11,255 nucleotides of DNA from Desulforudis sp. (GCA_014859075.1 JACUUW010000050.1:1-11255), one strand, 5' to 3'. Positions 1 to 6,589 are shown, numbered from the stretch's first letter. Translations and numbers: made by a program. The notes: generated by a model not told the origin, from the sequence alone.

Positions 1-713
1 TGGTGACCGCCGGGTTGGACAAGGTGGCCGTGCGGATTCCCGCTCACCCGGTGGCCCTGGCTCTGATCCGGGCGGCCGGAGTGCCGGTGGCCGCGCCCAG
101 CGCCAACTACTCCGGCCGCCCCAGCCCGACGACGGCCGCCCACGTCCTGGACGACCTGGGCGGGAATATCGAGGCGGTACTGGACGGCGGCCCCGCCCCG
201 TTAGGGGTGGAGTCGACCGTCCTGGACCTCACCGTTTCGCCGCCGGTCATTCTGCGTCCCGGGGGGGTTACCGCGGAACAACTCGCTACGGTCCTGGGGG
301 ACGTCCTCCCGCATCCCGACGAAGCAGCCGGGCGGCCGCAGGCCCCGGGAATGAGGTACCGGCACTATGCCCCCCGCACCCCGCTCTGGCTGGTGGAGGG
401 GCCTCCCCCGGCTGTAGCGGGACGAATTCGGACCCTCGCGGCCGAGGCCCGCGCCGGCGGGCGCAGTGCCGTCATCCTGGCCCCCGGCGACCAGGCGGAC
501 GACTATCCGGAGGACCGGGTAGTGGTCTGTGGTGCAAGCGGCGCACCGGAGAGCGTCGCCGCCGGGCTTTACGGGGCCTTGCGGGAGTGTGACCGCCTGG
601 GGGTGGACCTGATCCTGGCCGCCGGGCTTCCCCCGGAAGGTCTGGGCCGGGCCGTGCTGAACCGGCTGCGCAAAGCGGCCGGGCGGATTATCACCGTGGG
701 AGATGAGTCGTGA
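1..713 (+). CDS. ywlC: L-threonylcarbamoyladenylate synthase (Sua5/YwlC), 5'-truncated
   Basis: This is the C-terminal part of the enzyme that makes threonylcarbamoyl-AMP from threonine, bicarbonate and ATP, the first step of t6A37 tRNA modification in the cytoplasm. The 236 visible residues begin inside the YrdC-like catalytic domain; the conserved SANxSGxxSPTT stretch is at visible residues 33-44 and a GVESTVLDL-type strand near 68-77. The linker PGMRYRHYAP at 115-124, typical of full-length Sua5, leads into the smaller C-terminal Sua5 domain, which ends at the TGA at 711-713. The GTG at 3 is in frame but is almost certainly an internal valine: family members are about 330-350 residues, so roughly 110 residues lie upstream of the window. 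The stop overlaps the mntP start by four bases (GTGA), so the two genes are probably translationally coupled. Identity is clear; the true start cannot be seen. Confidence 0.95.
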   Translation, partial: VTAGLDKVAVRIPAHPVALALIRAAGVPVAAPSANYSGRPSPTTAAHVLDDLGGNIEAVLDGGPAPLGVESTVLDLTVSPPVILRPGGVTAEQLATVLGDVLPHPDEAAGRPQAPGMRYRHYAPRTPLWLVEGPPPAVAGRIRTLAAEARAGGRSAVILAPGDQADDYPEDRVVVCGASGAPESVAAGLYGALRECDRLGVDLILAAGLPPEGLGRAVLNRLRKAAGRIITVGDES

Positions 714-1249
714 GTCTCGGTACGATCCTGCTGCTGGCGGGCGCGCTCGGCACCGACGCCTTTTCCCTGAGTCTGGGGCTCGGACTAGGTGGCTTCCGGC
801 GCCGGTGGGCCGTCATCCTGGTCGGTTTGATCGTGGTGTTCCACGTCATCCTGCCGATCAGCGGCTGGTGGGTGGGCGAACTGCTGGGCCGTCTGGCCGG
901 CCGGTACGCCGCTTACCTGGGTGCCGCCGTGTTGTTCTACCTGGGGGCGCGGATGGTCTGGGAATCATATCAGGACGATCCCTTCCGGGACGGGACCGTT
1001 GTCAACGGCTTCCTGGGGCTGGTGGTGTTGGCGGGCGGTGTCAGCATGGACGCCCTGAGCGTGGGTTTCACGCTCGGCACGGCCGGCGCCGCCCTGCTTG
1101 TGACCGCGCTGGTGATCGGTGCGGTGGCCGGGCTGATGTCGGCGGGCGCGTTCCTGCTCGCCCGCCGGGTGCAGGGCTGGGTCGGGACCCGGGCCCAGCT
1201 GCTCGGAGGCCTGATTCTAATTGGAGTGGGCGTCCGCCTTCTCTTGTAG
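710..1249 (+). CDS. mntP: Putative manganese efflux pump MntP (YwlD, DUF204 family)
   Basis: A 179-residue inner-membrane protein of the MntP family, which exports excess Mn2+; the usual length is about 180-190. The family is built from two similar three-helix halves, and both signature acidic motifs are visible: GTDAFSLSLG with Asp16 in the first half and SMDALSVGF with Asp114 in the second. The rest is almost all hydrophobic helices with short loops, the main charged loop being around residues 85-100 (WESYQDDPFRDG). The GTG at 710 overlaps the upstream TGA and keeps the N-terminal helix at family length. An ATG at 703 is in another frame and gives a non-membrane arginine-rich shadow protein. 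In E. coli mntP is controlled by Mn-dependent MntR and a riboswitch; nothing like that can lie here because the gene starts inside its neighbour, so expression should follow the upstream gene. Confidence 0.92.
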   Translation: MSLGTILLLAGALGTDAFSLSLGLGLGGFRRRWAVILVGLIVVFHVILPISGWWVGELLGRLAGRYAAYLGAAVLFYLGARMVWESYQDDPFRDGTVVNGFLGLVVLAGGVSMDALSVGFTLGTAGAALLVTALVIGAVAGLMSAGAFLLARRVQGWVGTRAQLLGGLILIGVGVRLLL

Positions 1250-1329
1250 AGACCGGTTGCTCCACCGCCGGCGGAGAACAACAAGAGGAAGAGGAATAAT
1301 AAGAAGAGGAATAATTAAGAGGAACAGGG
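1250..1329 (+). repeat. Purine-rich leader with four AAGAGGAA copies upstream of ywlE
   Basis: The 80-base gap between mntP and ywlE begins with a weak GC hairpin (arms CTCC and GGAG near 1260-1276, one internal mismatch). It is followed by a strongly purine-rich, AT-richer stretch. The octamer AAGAGGAA occurs at 1283, 1289, 1304 and 1317; two copies extend to AAGAGGAATAAT at 1289-1300 and 1304-1315, a 15-base period. Each copy resembles a weak Shine-Dalgarno core, and the last one (1317-1325) with the following AGGG lies just upstream of the ATG at 1330. The repetition is directly visible; any role in ribosome loading or length variation is inference. Confidence 0.6.
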
Positions 1330-1803
1330 ATGAAAACGAAGACCATACTATTCGTTTGCACCGGCAATACCTGCCGTTCGCCAATGGCCGAGGCCATCGC
1401 GCGGGACATCGTCCGCAAGGAATACGGGGAAAAGATAGCAGTGTGTTCGGCCGGCACGTTCGCCCTGCCCGGTTCGCCAGCCACCCCCAAGGCCGTGGAG
1501 GCGTTGGCCGAAACCGGAATCGACGCGCGGGAACACCGGGCGAAAATGCTTGACACCGCATACGTCGAGAGCGCGGACCTCGTGCTTGCAATGACCGCCG
1601 ACCACCGGCAACACGTGTTGGCCCTGGTGCCCGGTGCCGGGGGAAAGGTGCACATCCTGGGCGACTACGCCGGGCGGACCGGTGACCTGGACGACCCGTT
1701 GGGCCGGCCGCTTCCGGTCTACCGCGAGTATGCCTCACGATTGCGCGGGTTGGTGGCGGCGGCGCTCGCCCGTTATTGGCGGGAAGCGTTCGCCGGGGAA
1801 TAA
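1330..1803 (+). CDS. ywlE: Low-molecular-weight phosphatase, probable protein-arginine phosphatase YwlE
   Basis: A 157-residue cytoplasmic phosphatase of the low-molecular-weight tyrosine phosphatase fold. The P-loop CTGNTCRS is at residues 10-17, giving nucleophile Cys10 and Arg16 of the CX5R motif. The general-acid aspartate is most likely Asp122, followed by Pro123 in the DDPLG loop. Threonine directly after the nucleophile (Thr11) is the residue that distinguishes the B. subtilis arginine phosphatase YwlE from tyrosine-specific relatives, so removal of phosphate from arginine residues marked by the kinase McsB is the best prediction. The operon position between mntP and rpiB is the same as for B. 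subtilis ywlE, which supports this. The ATG at 1330 gives the family length and has a purine-rich ribosome site upstream. Tyrosine phosphatase activity remains possible. Confidence 0.93.
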   Translation: MKTKTILFVCTGNTCRSPMAEAIARDIVRKEYGEKIAVCSAGTFALPGSPATPKAVEALAETGIDAREHRAKMLDTAYVESADLVLAMTADHRQHVLALVPGAGGKVHILGDYAGRTGDLDDPLGRPLPVYREYASRLRGLVAAALARYWREAFAGE

Positions 1804-1891
1804 CCGGCTCCTCCGGAAGGAAATCATCCGGGGGACGTAGAAGTGACCGAAGTTGAATTATGTTGGACAATCCGGAAAGGAGTCCGGTACC

Positions 1892-2350
1892 GTGCGCATC
1901 GCTGTCGCTAGTGACCATGGCGGTTTCAAACTGAAACAGGAAGTACTTGAATACCTGCGCTCGCGGGGGATCGCGGTCCAGGACTGCGGTACTTTTTCCG
2001 AGGATTCAGTCGACTACCCGGACGTGGTGCTGCCGGTGGCCGAAGCCGTCGCCGGCGGGGAGTACGACCGGGCCATCCTGCTGTGCGGCACAGGCATCGG
2101 GGTGTCCATGGTGGCCAACAAGGTGCCGGGAGTCCGGGCCGCTGTCTGCAGTGATACTTTTTCCGCCCGCCATTCCCGGGCCCACAACGATGCGAACGTC
2201 TTGACGCTGGGTGAGCGGATCGTCGGCCCGGGTCTGGCCCGGGAAATCGTGGCCGTTTGGCTGGAGACCGGTTTTGAGGGCGGCCGCCACGCCCGCCGGG
2301 TCGACAAGATCACCGCCGTCGAAGAAAAATACGGCGCAAGGAGGAGTTAG
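1892..2350 (+). CDS. rpiB: Ribose-5-phosphate isomerase B (RpiB/LacAB family)
   Basis: A 152-residue cytoplasmic isomerase interconverting ribose 5-phosphate and ribulose 5-phosphate in the pentose phosphate pathway. Visible family marks are the N-terminal IAVASDHGG with Asp8 and His9, the CGTGIG loop with catalytic Cys65, and the HNDANVL segment with His98 as the likely ring-opening residue. I chose the GTG at 1892: it is preceded at nine bases by GGAAAGGAG (1874-1882) and starts exactly at the conserved first strand, giving the normal length near 150. An in-frame TTG at 1853 would add 13 non-conserved residues and has no better ribosome site. The gene follows ywlE after about 88 bases and glyA starts five bases after its stop, so rpiB and glyA are probably co-transcribed. 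The LacA/LacB galactose-6-phosphate isomerases share the fold, but the context favours RpiB. Confidence 0.94.
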   Translation: MRIAVASDHGGFKLKQEVLEYLRSRGIAVQDCGTFSEDSVDYPDVVLPVAEAVAGGEYDRAILLCGTGIGVSMVANKVPGVRAAVCSDTFSARHSRAHNDANVLTLGERIVGPGLAREIVAVWLETGFEGGRHARRVDKITAVEEKYGARRS

Positions 2351-2355
2351 CGTAA

Positions 2356-3594
2356 ATGGATTGGACCCGCCCCCTCGCCGAAGTCGATCCCGAAATCGCC
2401 CGGGCCATCGCCTTGGAGGTGGAACGCCAGCACGTCAAACTCGAACTCATCGCCTCCGAAAACTTCGTGAGCCGGGCCGTCCTGGAGGCCCAGGGTTCGG
2501 TAATGACCAACAAGTACGCCGAAGGCTACCCCGGTAAACGCTACTACGGCGGCTGCGAATACGTCGACATCGCGGAGAGCCTGGCCATTGACCGGGCCAA
2601 GGCGCTCTTCGGCGCCGAACACGCCAACGTGCAGCCGCACTCGGGCGCCCAGGCCAACATGGCCGTGTACTTCGCCCTGCTCGAACCGGGCGACGTGATC
2701 ATGGGCATGCGCCTGGCCCACGGCGGACACCTGACCCACGGCGCCAAGATCAACTTCTCCGGCCGTTACTTCCGGTACGTGCCCTACGGGGTCGAAGAGG
2801 CGACCGGCCGGATCGACTACGACCAGATGATGGAAATCGCCCTTGAGCACCGCCCGAAGCTCATCATCGGCGGGGCCAGCGCCTACCCGCGCAAAATCGA
2901 CTTCGCGAAGATGCGGCAAATCGCCGACGCGGTCGGCGCCCTGCTCATGATCGACATGGCGCACATCGCCGGCCTGGTGGCCGTCGGGCTGCACATGAAC
3001 CCGGTCCCCTACTCGGACGTGGTCACGACCACCACCCACAAGACCCTGCGCGGCCCCCGGGGCGGGATGATTTTGTGTACCGCCGGGCACGCCGCCGCCA
3101 TCGACAAGGCCGTATTTCCGGGTATCCAGGGCGGTCCGCTGATGCACGTCATCGCGGCCAAGGCCGTCGCCCTGGGCGAGGCCCAGCGTCCGGAATTCAA
3201 GACCTACCAGGAAGGGATCGTCAACAACGCCCGGGCCCTGGCCGCCGCCCTGAACGAGCGCGGCTTCGACCTGGTGTCCGGCGGCACGGACAACCACCTG
3301 ATGCTGGTGGATCTGCGGAGCAAGGGCCTGACCGGCGGCGAGGCCGAGGACCTCCTGGACCTGGTGGACATTACCGTGAACAAGAACATGATTCCGTTTG
3401 ATCCCCAGCCGCCGCGGGTCACGAGCGGCATTCGGATCGGCACACCGGCCGTCACCACCCGGGGGATGACCGGGGAGGCCATGGTGCGAATCGCCGAGGT
3501 GATGGCCCTGACCCTGGACAACCCCAAGGACGATAACGCCCACGCCCGGGCCAAGGCCATGGTCGTCGAACTTTGCGCCGAGTACCCGTTGTAG
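2356..3594 (+). CDS. glyA: Serine hydroxymethyltransferase
   Basis: A 412-residue PLP enzyme of the cytoplasm that converts serine and tetrahydrofolate to glycine and 5,10-methylene-THF, the main entry of one-carbon units. The PLP-binding lysine is Lys229 in TTTHKTLRGPRGG. Asp200 and His203 lie in DMAHIAG, at the same numbers as in the E. coli enzyme. The N-terminal LELIASENFVS and the YAEGYPGKRYYGGCE segments are also typical, and the length is normal with no disruption. The ATG at 2356 follows AAGGAGG (2338-2344) at a good distance. The gene lies five bases behind rpiB. In many Firmicutes glyA is followed by upp before the atp operon; here a non-coding gap and wecB follow instead. Identity is essentially certain. 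Confidence 0.98.
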   Translation: MDWTRPLAEVDPEIARAIALEVERQHVKLELIASENFVSRAVLEAQGSVMTNKYAEGYPGKRYYGGCEYVDIAESLAIDRAKALFGAEHANVQPHSGAQANMAVYFALLEPGDVIMGMRLAHGGHLTHGAKINFSGRYFRYVPYGVEEATGRIDYDQMMEIALEHRPKLIIGGASAYPRKIDFAKMRQIADAVGALLMIDMAHIAGLVAVGLHMNPVPYSDVVTTTTHKTLRGPRGGMILCTAGHAAAIDKAVFPGIQGGPLMHVIAAKAVALGEAQRPEFKTYQEGIVNNARALAAALNERGFDLVSGGTDNHLMLVDLRSKGLTGGEAEDLLDLVDITVNKNMIPFDPQPPRVTSGIRIGTPAVTTRGMTGEAMVRIAEVMALTLDNPKDDNAHARAKAMVVELCAEYPL

Positions 3595-3881
3595 GATTCC
3601 GGCCGGCAGCGGGCGGGAAAGGGGGACAGGCAACTGTTTTCCGACGTTACCTTGGTTCATAACGTGGACTTGTTGTCCTTGGATGTCTGGTTACTAAGAC
3701 GGACGCGCCATTTTTTCCTGTAGAAAAAGTAGCCTATCCCCGTTTCCCGCCGTGTCCCCTTTTCCGGCGGCACCATCGCCCAGCAGTGAGTTTAAGAAAC
3801 CGTTCAGAAACGAGCATGGCGAGGAAGGCGATGAGAAGACCGCCTCGCACATCCCATATCAACGGTCTCCTAAGGAGCACT
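3595..3881. other. Gene-free glyA-wecB intergenic region
   Basis: About 287 bases with no convincing gene. It contains an imperfect inverted repeat (listed separately), an AT-richer central part, and near the right end a weak 6-bp pairing of AGACCG (3837-3842) with CGGTCT (3863-3868) just ahead of the wecB ribosome site TAAGGAG (3871-3877). An open frame from 3786 runs into wecB but its first 32 residues are basic and unlike the epimerase family, so I treat them as untranslated. I see no classical rho-independent terminator after glyA and no promoter good enough to call, although a new transcript start for wecB somewhere here is likely. Confidence 0.6.
3614..3767. repeat. Imperfect inverted repeat, possible small mobile-element remnant
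   Basis: The left arm at 3614-3631 reads CGGGAAAGGGGGACAGGC. The reverse complement of the right arm at 3749-3767 reads CCGGAAAAGGGGACACGGC. The two share a GGAAA(A/G)GGGGACA core with a few differences and one-base indels, and enclose about 117 bases without a coding frame. Paired GGGGACAG-type ends recall the REP-like palindromes mobilised by IS200-related tyrosine transposases in many bacteria. That link is inference from the motif only: no transposase and no target duplication can be seen. The similarity could also be chance between two G-rich tracts. Confidence 0.35.
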
Positions 3882-5021
3882 ATGAAGAAGGTATTAGTCG
3901 TCTTCGGCACCCGCCCCGAAGCCATCAAGATGGCCCCCGTGGTGCAGGAGTTGGAACACACCCCCTGGTTCGACTGCCGGGTGGTGGTCACGGCCCAGCA
4001 CCGCGAAATGCTGGACCAGGTGCTCGACCTGTTCGGCATCGCCCCCGGCTACGACCTGGACATTATGCGCCCCGGCCAGTCCCTTTTCGACATCACCGCC
4101 CGGGCCCTGCGCGGCCTGGAGGAGATCTTCCGGAAAGAGGCTCCGGACTGCGTCCTGGTCCACGGCGACACCACCACCACCTTCGTCGGCGCCCTGGCCG
4201 CCTACTACCTGCAAATCCCGGTCGGGCATGTGGAGGCGGGCCTGCGCACACAAAACAAGTTTTCCCCTTTCCCCGAAGAACTCAACCGGCATCTGACCGG
4301 CGTGCTGGCCGACCTGCACTTCGCCCCCACGGCCCGCGCCCGGGCGAACCTGGAGGCCGAGAACGTGCCGCCCGCTAGGATTTCGGTTACCGGCAACACC
4401 GTGATCGACGCCCTGCTGGCGACGGTGCGCCGCGACTACCGGTTTACCGAACCCGAGCTGACCTCCGTGGACCTTTCCCGGTACCGGGTGCTCCTGGTGA
4501 CCACCCACCGCCGGGAGAACCTGGGCGCCCCCCTGCGCGGGGTCTACCGGGCGCTGCGCGGCATCCTCCACGATTTCCCCGACACCCTGGCCGTGTTTCC
4601 CGTGCACCTGAACCCGACCGTTCAGGAGGCCGTACGCGACGAATTGGGGAGCCAAGAGCGGGTAATCCTCACCGACCCGCTGCCCTACCTCCCGTTCGTC
4701 AAGCTGATGGCGGCCGCCCACCTGGTGCTCACCGACTCCGGCGGATTGCAGGAGGAGGCCCCGGCGCTCGGCAAACCGGTGCTTGTACTCCGGGACACAA
4801 CCGAACGGCCCGAGGCGGTCGAAGCGGGCACCGTACGCCTGGTCGGCCTCCGGGAAGAAGACGTGCGGCGGGAAACGGCGCGGCTTCTGTCCGACGCCGC
4901 CGCCTACCGGCGGATGGCCGAGGCGGTCAACCCTTACGGGGACGGGCAAGCCGCCCGCCGCACCGTGCAGTTCCTGGCCGCCTATTTCGGGTTGACCGCA
5001 CCACCCGACCAATTCAGGTAA
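3882..5021 (+). CDS. wecB: UDP-N-acetylglucosamine 2-epimerase (non-hydrolysing)
   Basis: A 379-residue cytoplasmic enzyme (WecB/MnaA) that interconverts UDP-GlcNAc and UDP-ManNAc, the ManNAc donor for wall teichoic acid linkage units or other surface polymers. It has the two-lobed GT-B fold. Visible conserved elements are GTRPEAIKMAPV with Lys16, VHGDTTTT with Asp96, HVEAGLRT with Glu118, FPEELNRH with Glu132, TTHRREN with His209, and the C-terminal LTDSGGLQEEAP and RDTTERPE segments. These match the active-site residues known from the E. coli and Bacillus enzymes. I chose the ATG at 3882: TAAGGAG lies four bases upstream and the first strand starts at once; upstream in-frame starts at 3786 and 3816 would add an unconserved basic tail. 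A mnaA gene just upstream of the atp operon is also found in Listeria, so its position is not strange. The C-terminus is complete. Confidence 0.95.
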   Translation: MKKVLVVFGTRPEAIKMAPVVQELEHTPWFDCRVVVTAQHREMLDQVLDLFGIAPGYDLDIMRPGQSLFDITARALRGLEEIFRKEAPDCVLVHGDTTTTFVGALAAYYLQIPVGHVEAGLRTQNKFSPFPEELNRHLTGVLADLHFAPTARARANLEAENVPPARISVTGNTVIDALLATVRRDYRFTEPELTSVDLSRYRVLLVTTHRRENLGAPLRGVYRALRGILHDFPDTLAVFPVHLNPTVQEAVRDELGSQERVILTDPLPYLPFVKLMAAAHLVLTDSGGLQEEAPALGKPVLVLRDTTERPEAVEAGTVRLVGLREEDVRRETARLLSDAAAYRRMAEAVNPYGDGQAARRTVQFLAAYFGLTAPPDQFR

Positions 5022-5148
5022 AAAATTTTCGTCACAAACCGCACAAAAAGTTGATCCAACGGAAGGAATACGAACCTGCCCGTAGAAGTAGAAGTAGGAT
5101 CAGCAAGGGTCCATTGTCTGAACGGCGGTTTTAAGGGAGGCGTGCCGC
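5022..5148 (+). other. wecB-atpZ intergenic leader with hexamer repeat
   Basis: A 127-base gap in which a promoter for the atp operon would be expected. It starts AT-rich, with an AAAATTTT palindrome just after the wecB stop. A GTAGAA-type hexamer occurs three times in tandem at 5082-5099, the last copy altered to GTAGGA. TTGATC at 5051 resembles a -35 box but has no -10 partner at proper spacing. The right end carries the atpZ ribosome site AAGGGAGG at 5133-5140. No rho-independent terminator for wecB is evident, so read-through into atp is possible. Confidence 0.45.
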
Positions 5149-5400
5149 GTGGATGACCAGAAGAGCTTCCACAGGGCCTTGCGCGCCTTCGCGGTGGGTT
5201 CCACCTTGGCCTTCCAGTTTGCCGCCTGCGTCGTATTGGGCGTCCTGGGTGGGCGGTATCTCGACGAGTTGTGGGGAACCGGCCCGTGGTTGTTGCTTGT
5301 CGGGGTGCTGGCCGGACTCGCGGCGGGCACACTGTCCATCTACCGCAGTGTTCGGTGGTTCATTCCCCAGAATGAAGCTGATAAGAATGACCGGAGTTGA
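5149..5400 (+). CDS. atpZ: AtpZ-type F1Fo-ATPase accessory membrane protein
   Basis: An 83-residue protein with two predicted membrane helices (about residues 14-36 and 45-67) separated by the short GGRYLDELWGTGP loop. The polar N-terminus DDQKSFHRALRAF and the C-terminal IYRSVRWF segment fit the AtpZ/AtpI-like small-protein family found at the head of Gram-positive atp operons. In alkaliphilic Bacillus, AtpZ together with AtpI has been linked to Mg2+ uptake supporting the synthase; whether that applies here is inference. The GTG at 5149 follows AAGGGAGG (5133-5140) by eight bases. Its TGA stop lies at the start region of atpI, so the two are tightly coupled. Confidence 0.82.
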   Translation: MDDQKSFHRALRAFAVGSTLAFQFAACVVLGVLGGRYLDELWGTGPWLLLVGVLAGLAAGTLSIYRSVRWFIPQNEADKNDRS

Positions 5401-5405
5401 GGTTC

Positions 5406-5807
5406 TTGACCGAAAAGGGGTACTACAGCCACGTAGAGAGAACCTTGAAAAAGTCCCTGGCCGTGCTGGCCGTCGTGCTGGCCGTCCTTTTCTTGGAGCG
5501 GGAAAGCCTGTTTCTCTGGGGACTGGCGGCCGGGTTGGTCGTGGCGATCATCAACAACTTCTTTCTGGCGTTGCGTATCGACAAGATGACCCTGATCGCC
5601 CAGCACAGCCCCAGTTTCGCAAACGTGTTCATCTCCATCGGGCACGGCATGCGCTGGGCGCTCATCGGCTTGGCCTGCTTCTTCGCCGTGAAAACCGGGT
5701 GGTTCAGTCTCTTCGGGATGATGTTTGGGTTTCTGTTGCCTTCCGCTTTCAGTGTGATTGAAGGAATCAGGGACCTTTTTACTTATCAGGCCAAAGGATT
5801 GAATTAA
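5406..5807 (+). CDS. atpI: ATP synthase subunit I (AtpI), c-ring assembly factor
   Basis: About 133 residues with four hydrophobic helices (roughly 14-31, 35-56, 76-94 and 98-117), matching the ATP synthase I family, whose members help assemble the subunit c ring. The position between atpZ and atpB is the standard one. The start is uncertain. TTG at 5406 has GGAG at 5393-5396 nine bases upstream. TTG at 5397 overlaps the atpZ stop (TTGA) and adds three residues, but GGAG would then abut it directly; I prefer 5406. There is no ATG near the N-terminus. The protein is poorly conserved in sequence, so the name rests on helix pattern, length and neighbours. Confidence 0.82.
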   Translation: MTEKGYYSHVERTLKKSLAVLAVVLAVLFLERESLFLWGLAAGLVVAIINNFFLALRIDKMTLIAQHSPSFANVFISIGHGMRWALIGLACFFAVKTGWFSLFGMMFGFLLPSAFSVIEGIRDLFTYQAKGLN

Positions 5808-5820
5808 ATCTTTGGTAGGG

Positions 5821-5842
5821 AAGGAGGTGAGTATGCGCGGTG
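5821..5842 (+). promoter_or_regulatory. atpB ribosome binding site with a decoy ATG
   Basis: AAGGAGGTGA at 5821-5830 is a full-length match to the 16S anti-Shine-Dalgarno. An ATG at 5833 lies five bases behind GGAGG but opens only a nine-codon frame (MRGGSRTRT, stop at 5860-5862). The atpB GTG at 5840 lies twelve bases behind GGAGG in another frame. The strong site therefore serves two overlapping candidate starts. Confidence 0.65.
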
Positions 5843-6589
5843 GCAGCAGAACACGGACATGAAGGGAATTTTCTTGAAGTAGTCCACCACGATCTAAACA
5901 TCTATCATCTGCCGAAGCACTGGGACCTGGGCGAGTTCATGGGTTACCCGATCCAACTCAACGCCGACACCATCTTTTTTACCTGGGTAGCCATGGCCGT
6001 CTGCCTGCTGCTGGGTTGGGTGGCCGTACGGGGCGCCAACATCCGAAGACCGACCAAAATGCAGTGTTTGTTCGAGATGTTGCTTGGTTTCCTGGGGGAC
6101 TTGATCAAGCAGAGCATGGACCCCAAAAAGGGTGCCGGTTTGTTCTCGATCGTCGTCACCTTTTTCCTGTTCCTTTCGGTGATGAACGTGATGGGCGTGG
6201 TGCCCACTTACGTCAAACCGACGGCCGACATCCAGACGACCTTCGCCTTCGCCCTGATCACCATGACCCTCATCTACGCCTGGGGCATCAAGTACAAAGG
6301 TGCCAAAATGTTTAAACACTACATTACACCCATTCCAATACTGGCAATCATCGAAGACATCGCCAAGGGAATCACCCTGGCCTTCCGACTTTTTGGCAAC
6401 ATGAAGGGCAAGGAAATTATGATCCTGGCCCTGCTTGGTTTGATCACCGGGTGGGGGTGGCTGGCCGGCGGTTTCCTGGCATCAACGATCTGGCTCTTGT
6501 TCTGCATATTTATCTCGTTGATCCAGGCGTTCGTCTTCACGATGCTGACCATTGCCTTCGTGGGTAGTGCGGTAGGTGACGACCATTAG
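5840..6589 (+). CDS. atpB: F1Fo ATP synthase subunit a
   Basis: A 249-residue membrane protein forming the stator half-channels that pass ions to the c ring. The essential arginine is Arg183 in LAFRLFGNMKG, equivalent to E. coli Arg210. Gln229 in LIQAFVFTMLT matches the conserved glutamine or glutamate of the last helix. Five to six hydrophobic helices are visible, from about residue 44 to the C-terminus. The first 30 residues, predicted to face outside the cytoplasm, are polar with six histidines (5, 7, 16, 17, 23, 27), including an HH pair also seen in other a subunits. The GTG at 5840 is the only start giving this N-terminus in frame; the next in-frame ATG (5939-5941) would delete it. The gene follows atpI by 32 bases and precedes atpE by 96. 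Confidence 0.96.
   Translation: MAAEHGHEGNFLEVVHHDLNIYHLPKHWDLGEFMGYPIQLNADTIFFTWVAMAVCLLLGWVAVRGANIRRPTKMQCLFEMLLGFLGDLIKQSMDPKKGAGLFSIVVTFFLFLSVMNVMGVVPTYVKPTADIQTTFAFALITMTLIYAWGIKYKGAKMFKHYITPIPILAIIEDIAKGITLAFRLFGNMKGKEIMILALLGLITGWGWLAGGFLASTIWLLFCIFISLIQAFVFTMLTIAFVGSAVGDDH

Noticed and set aside
703..1299. 198-codon plus-strand frame starting with ATG inside the ywlC end
   Set aside because: Overlaps mntP in another frame; arginine/glycine-rich product without membrane helices, while the mntP frame carries both family motifs.
2347..3660. 437-codon minus-strand open frame opposite glyA
   Set aside because: Shadow of glyA caused by GC-biased third positions; composition is His/Val/Gly-rich with no family resemblance.
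3670..3697. Possible promoter TTGTTG-16-TACTAA ahead of wecB
   Set aside because: Each box matches only about three of six consensus bases, which is expected by chance in an AT-richer gap.
3786..3881. N-terminal extension of wecB (starts at 3786 or 3816)
   Set aside because: The added residues are basic and not part of the epimerase fold; the ATG at 3882 has its own ribosome site and the conserved first strand follows at once.
3894..5012. 372-codon minus-strand open frame opposite wecB
   Set aside because: Antisense shadow of a clear epimerase gene; no motif.
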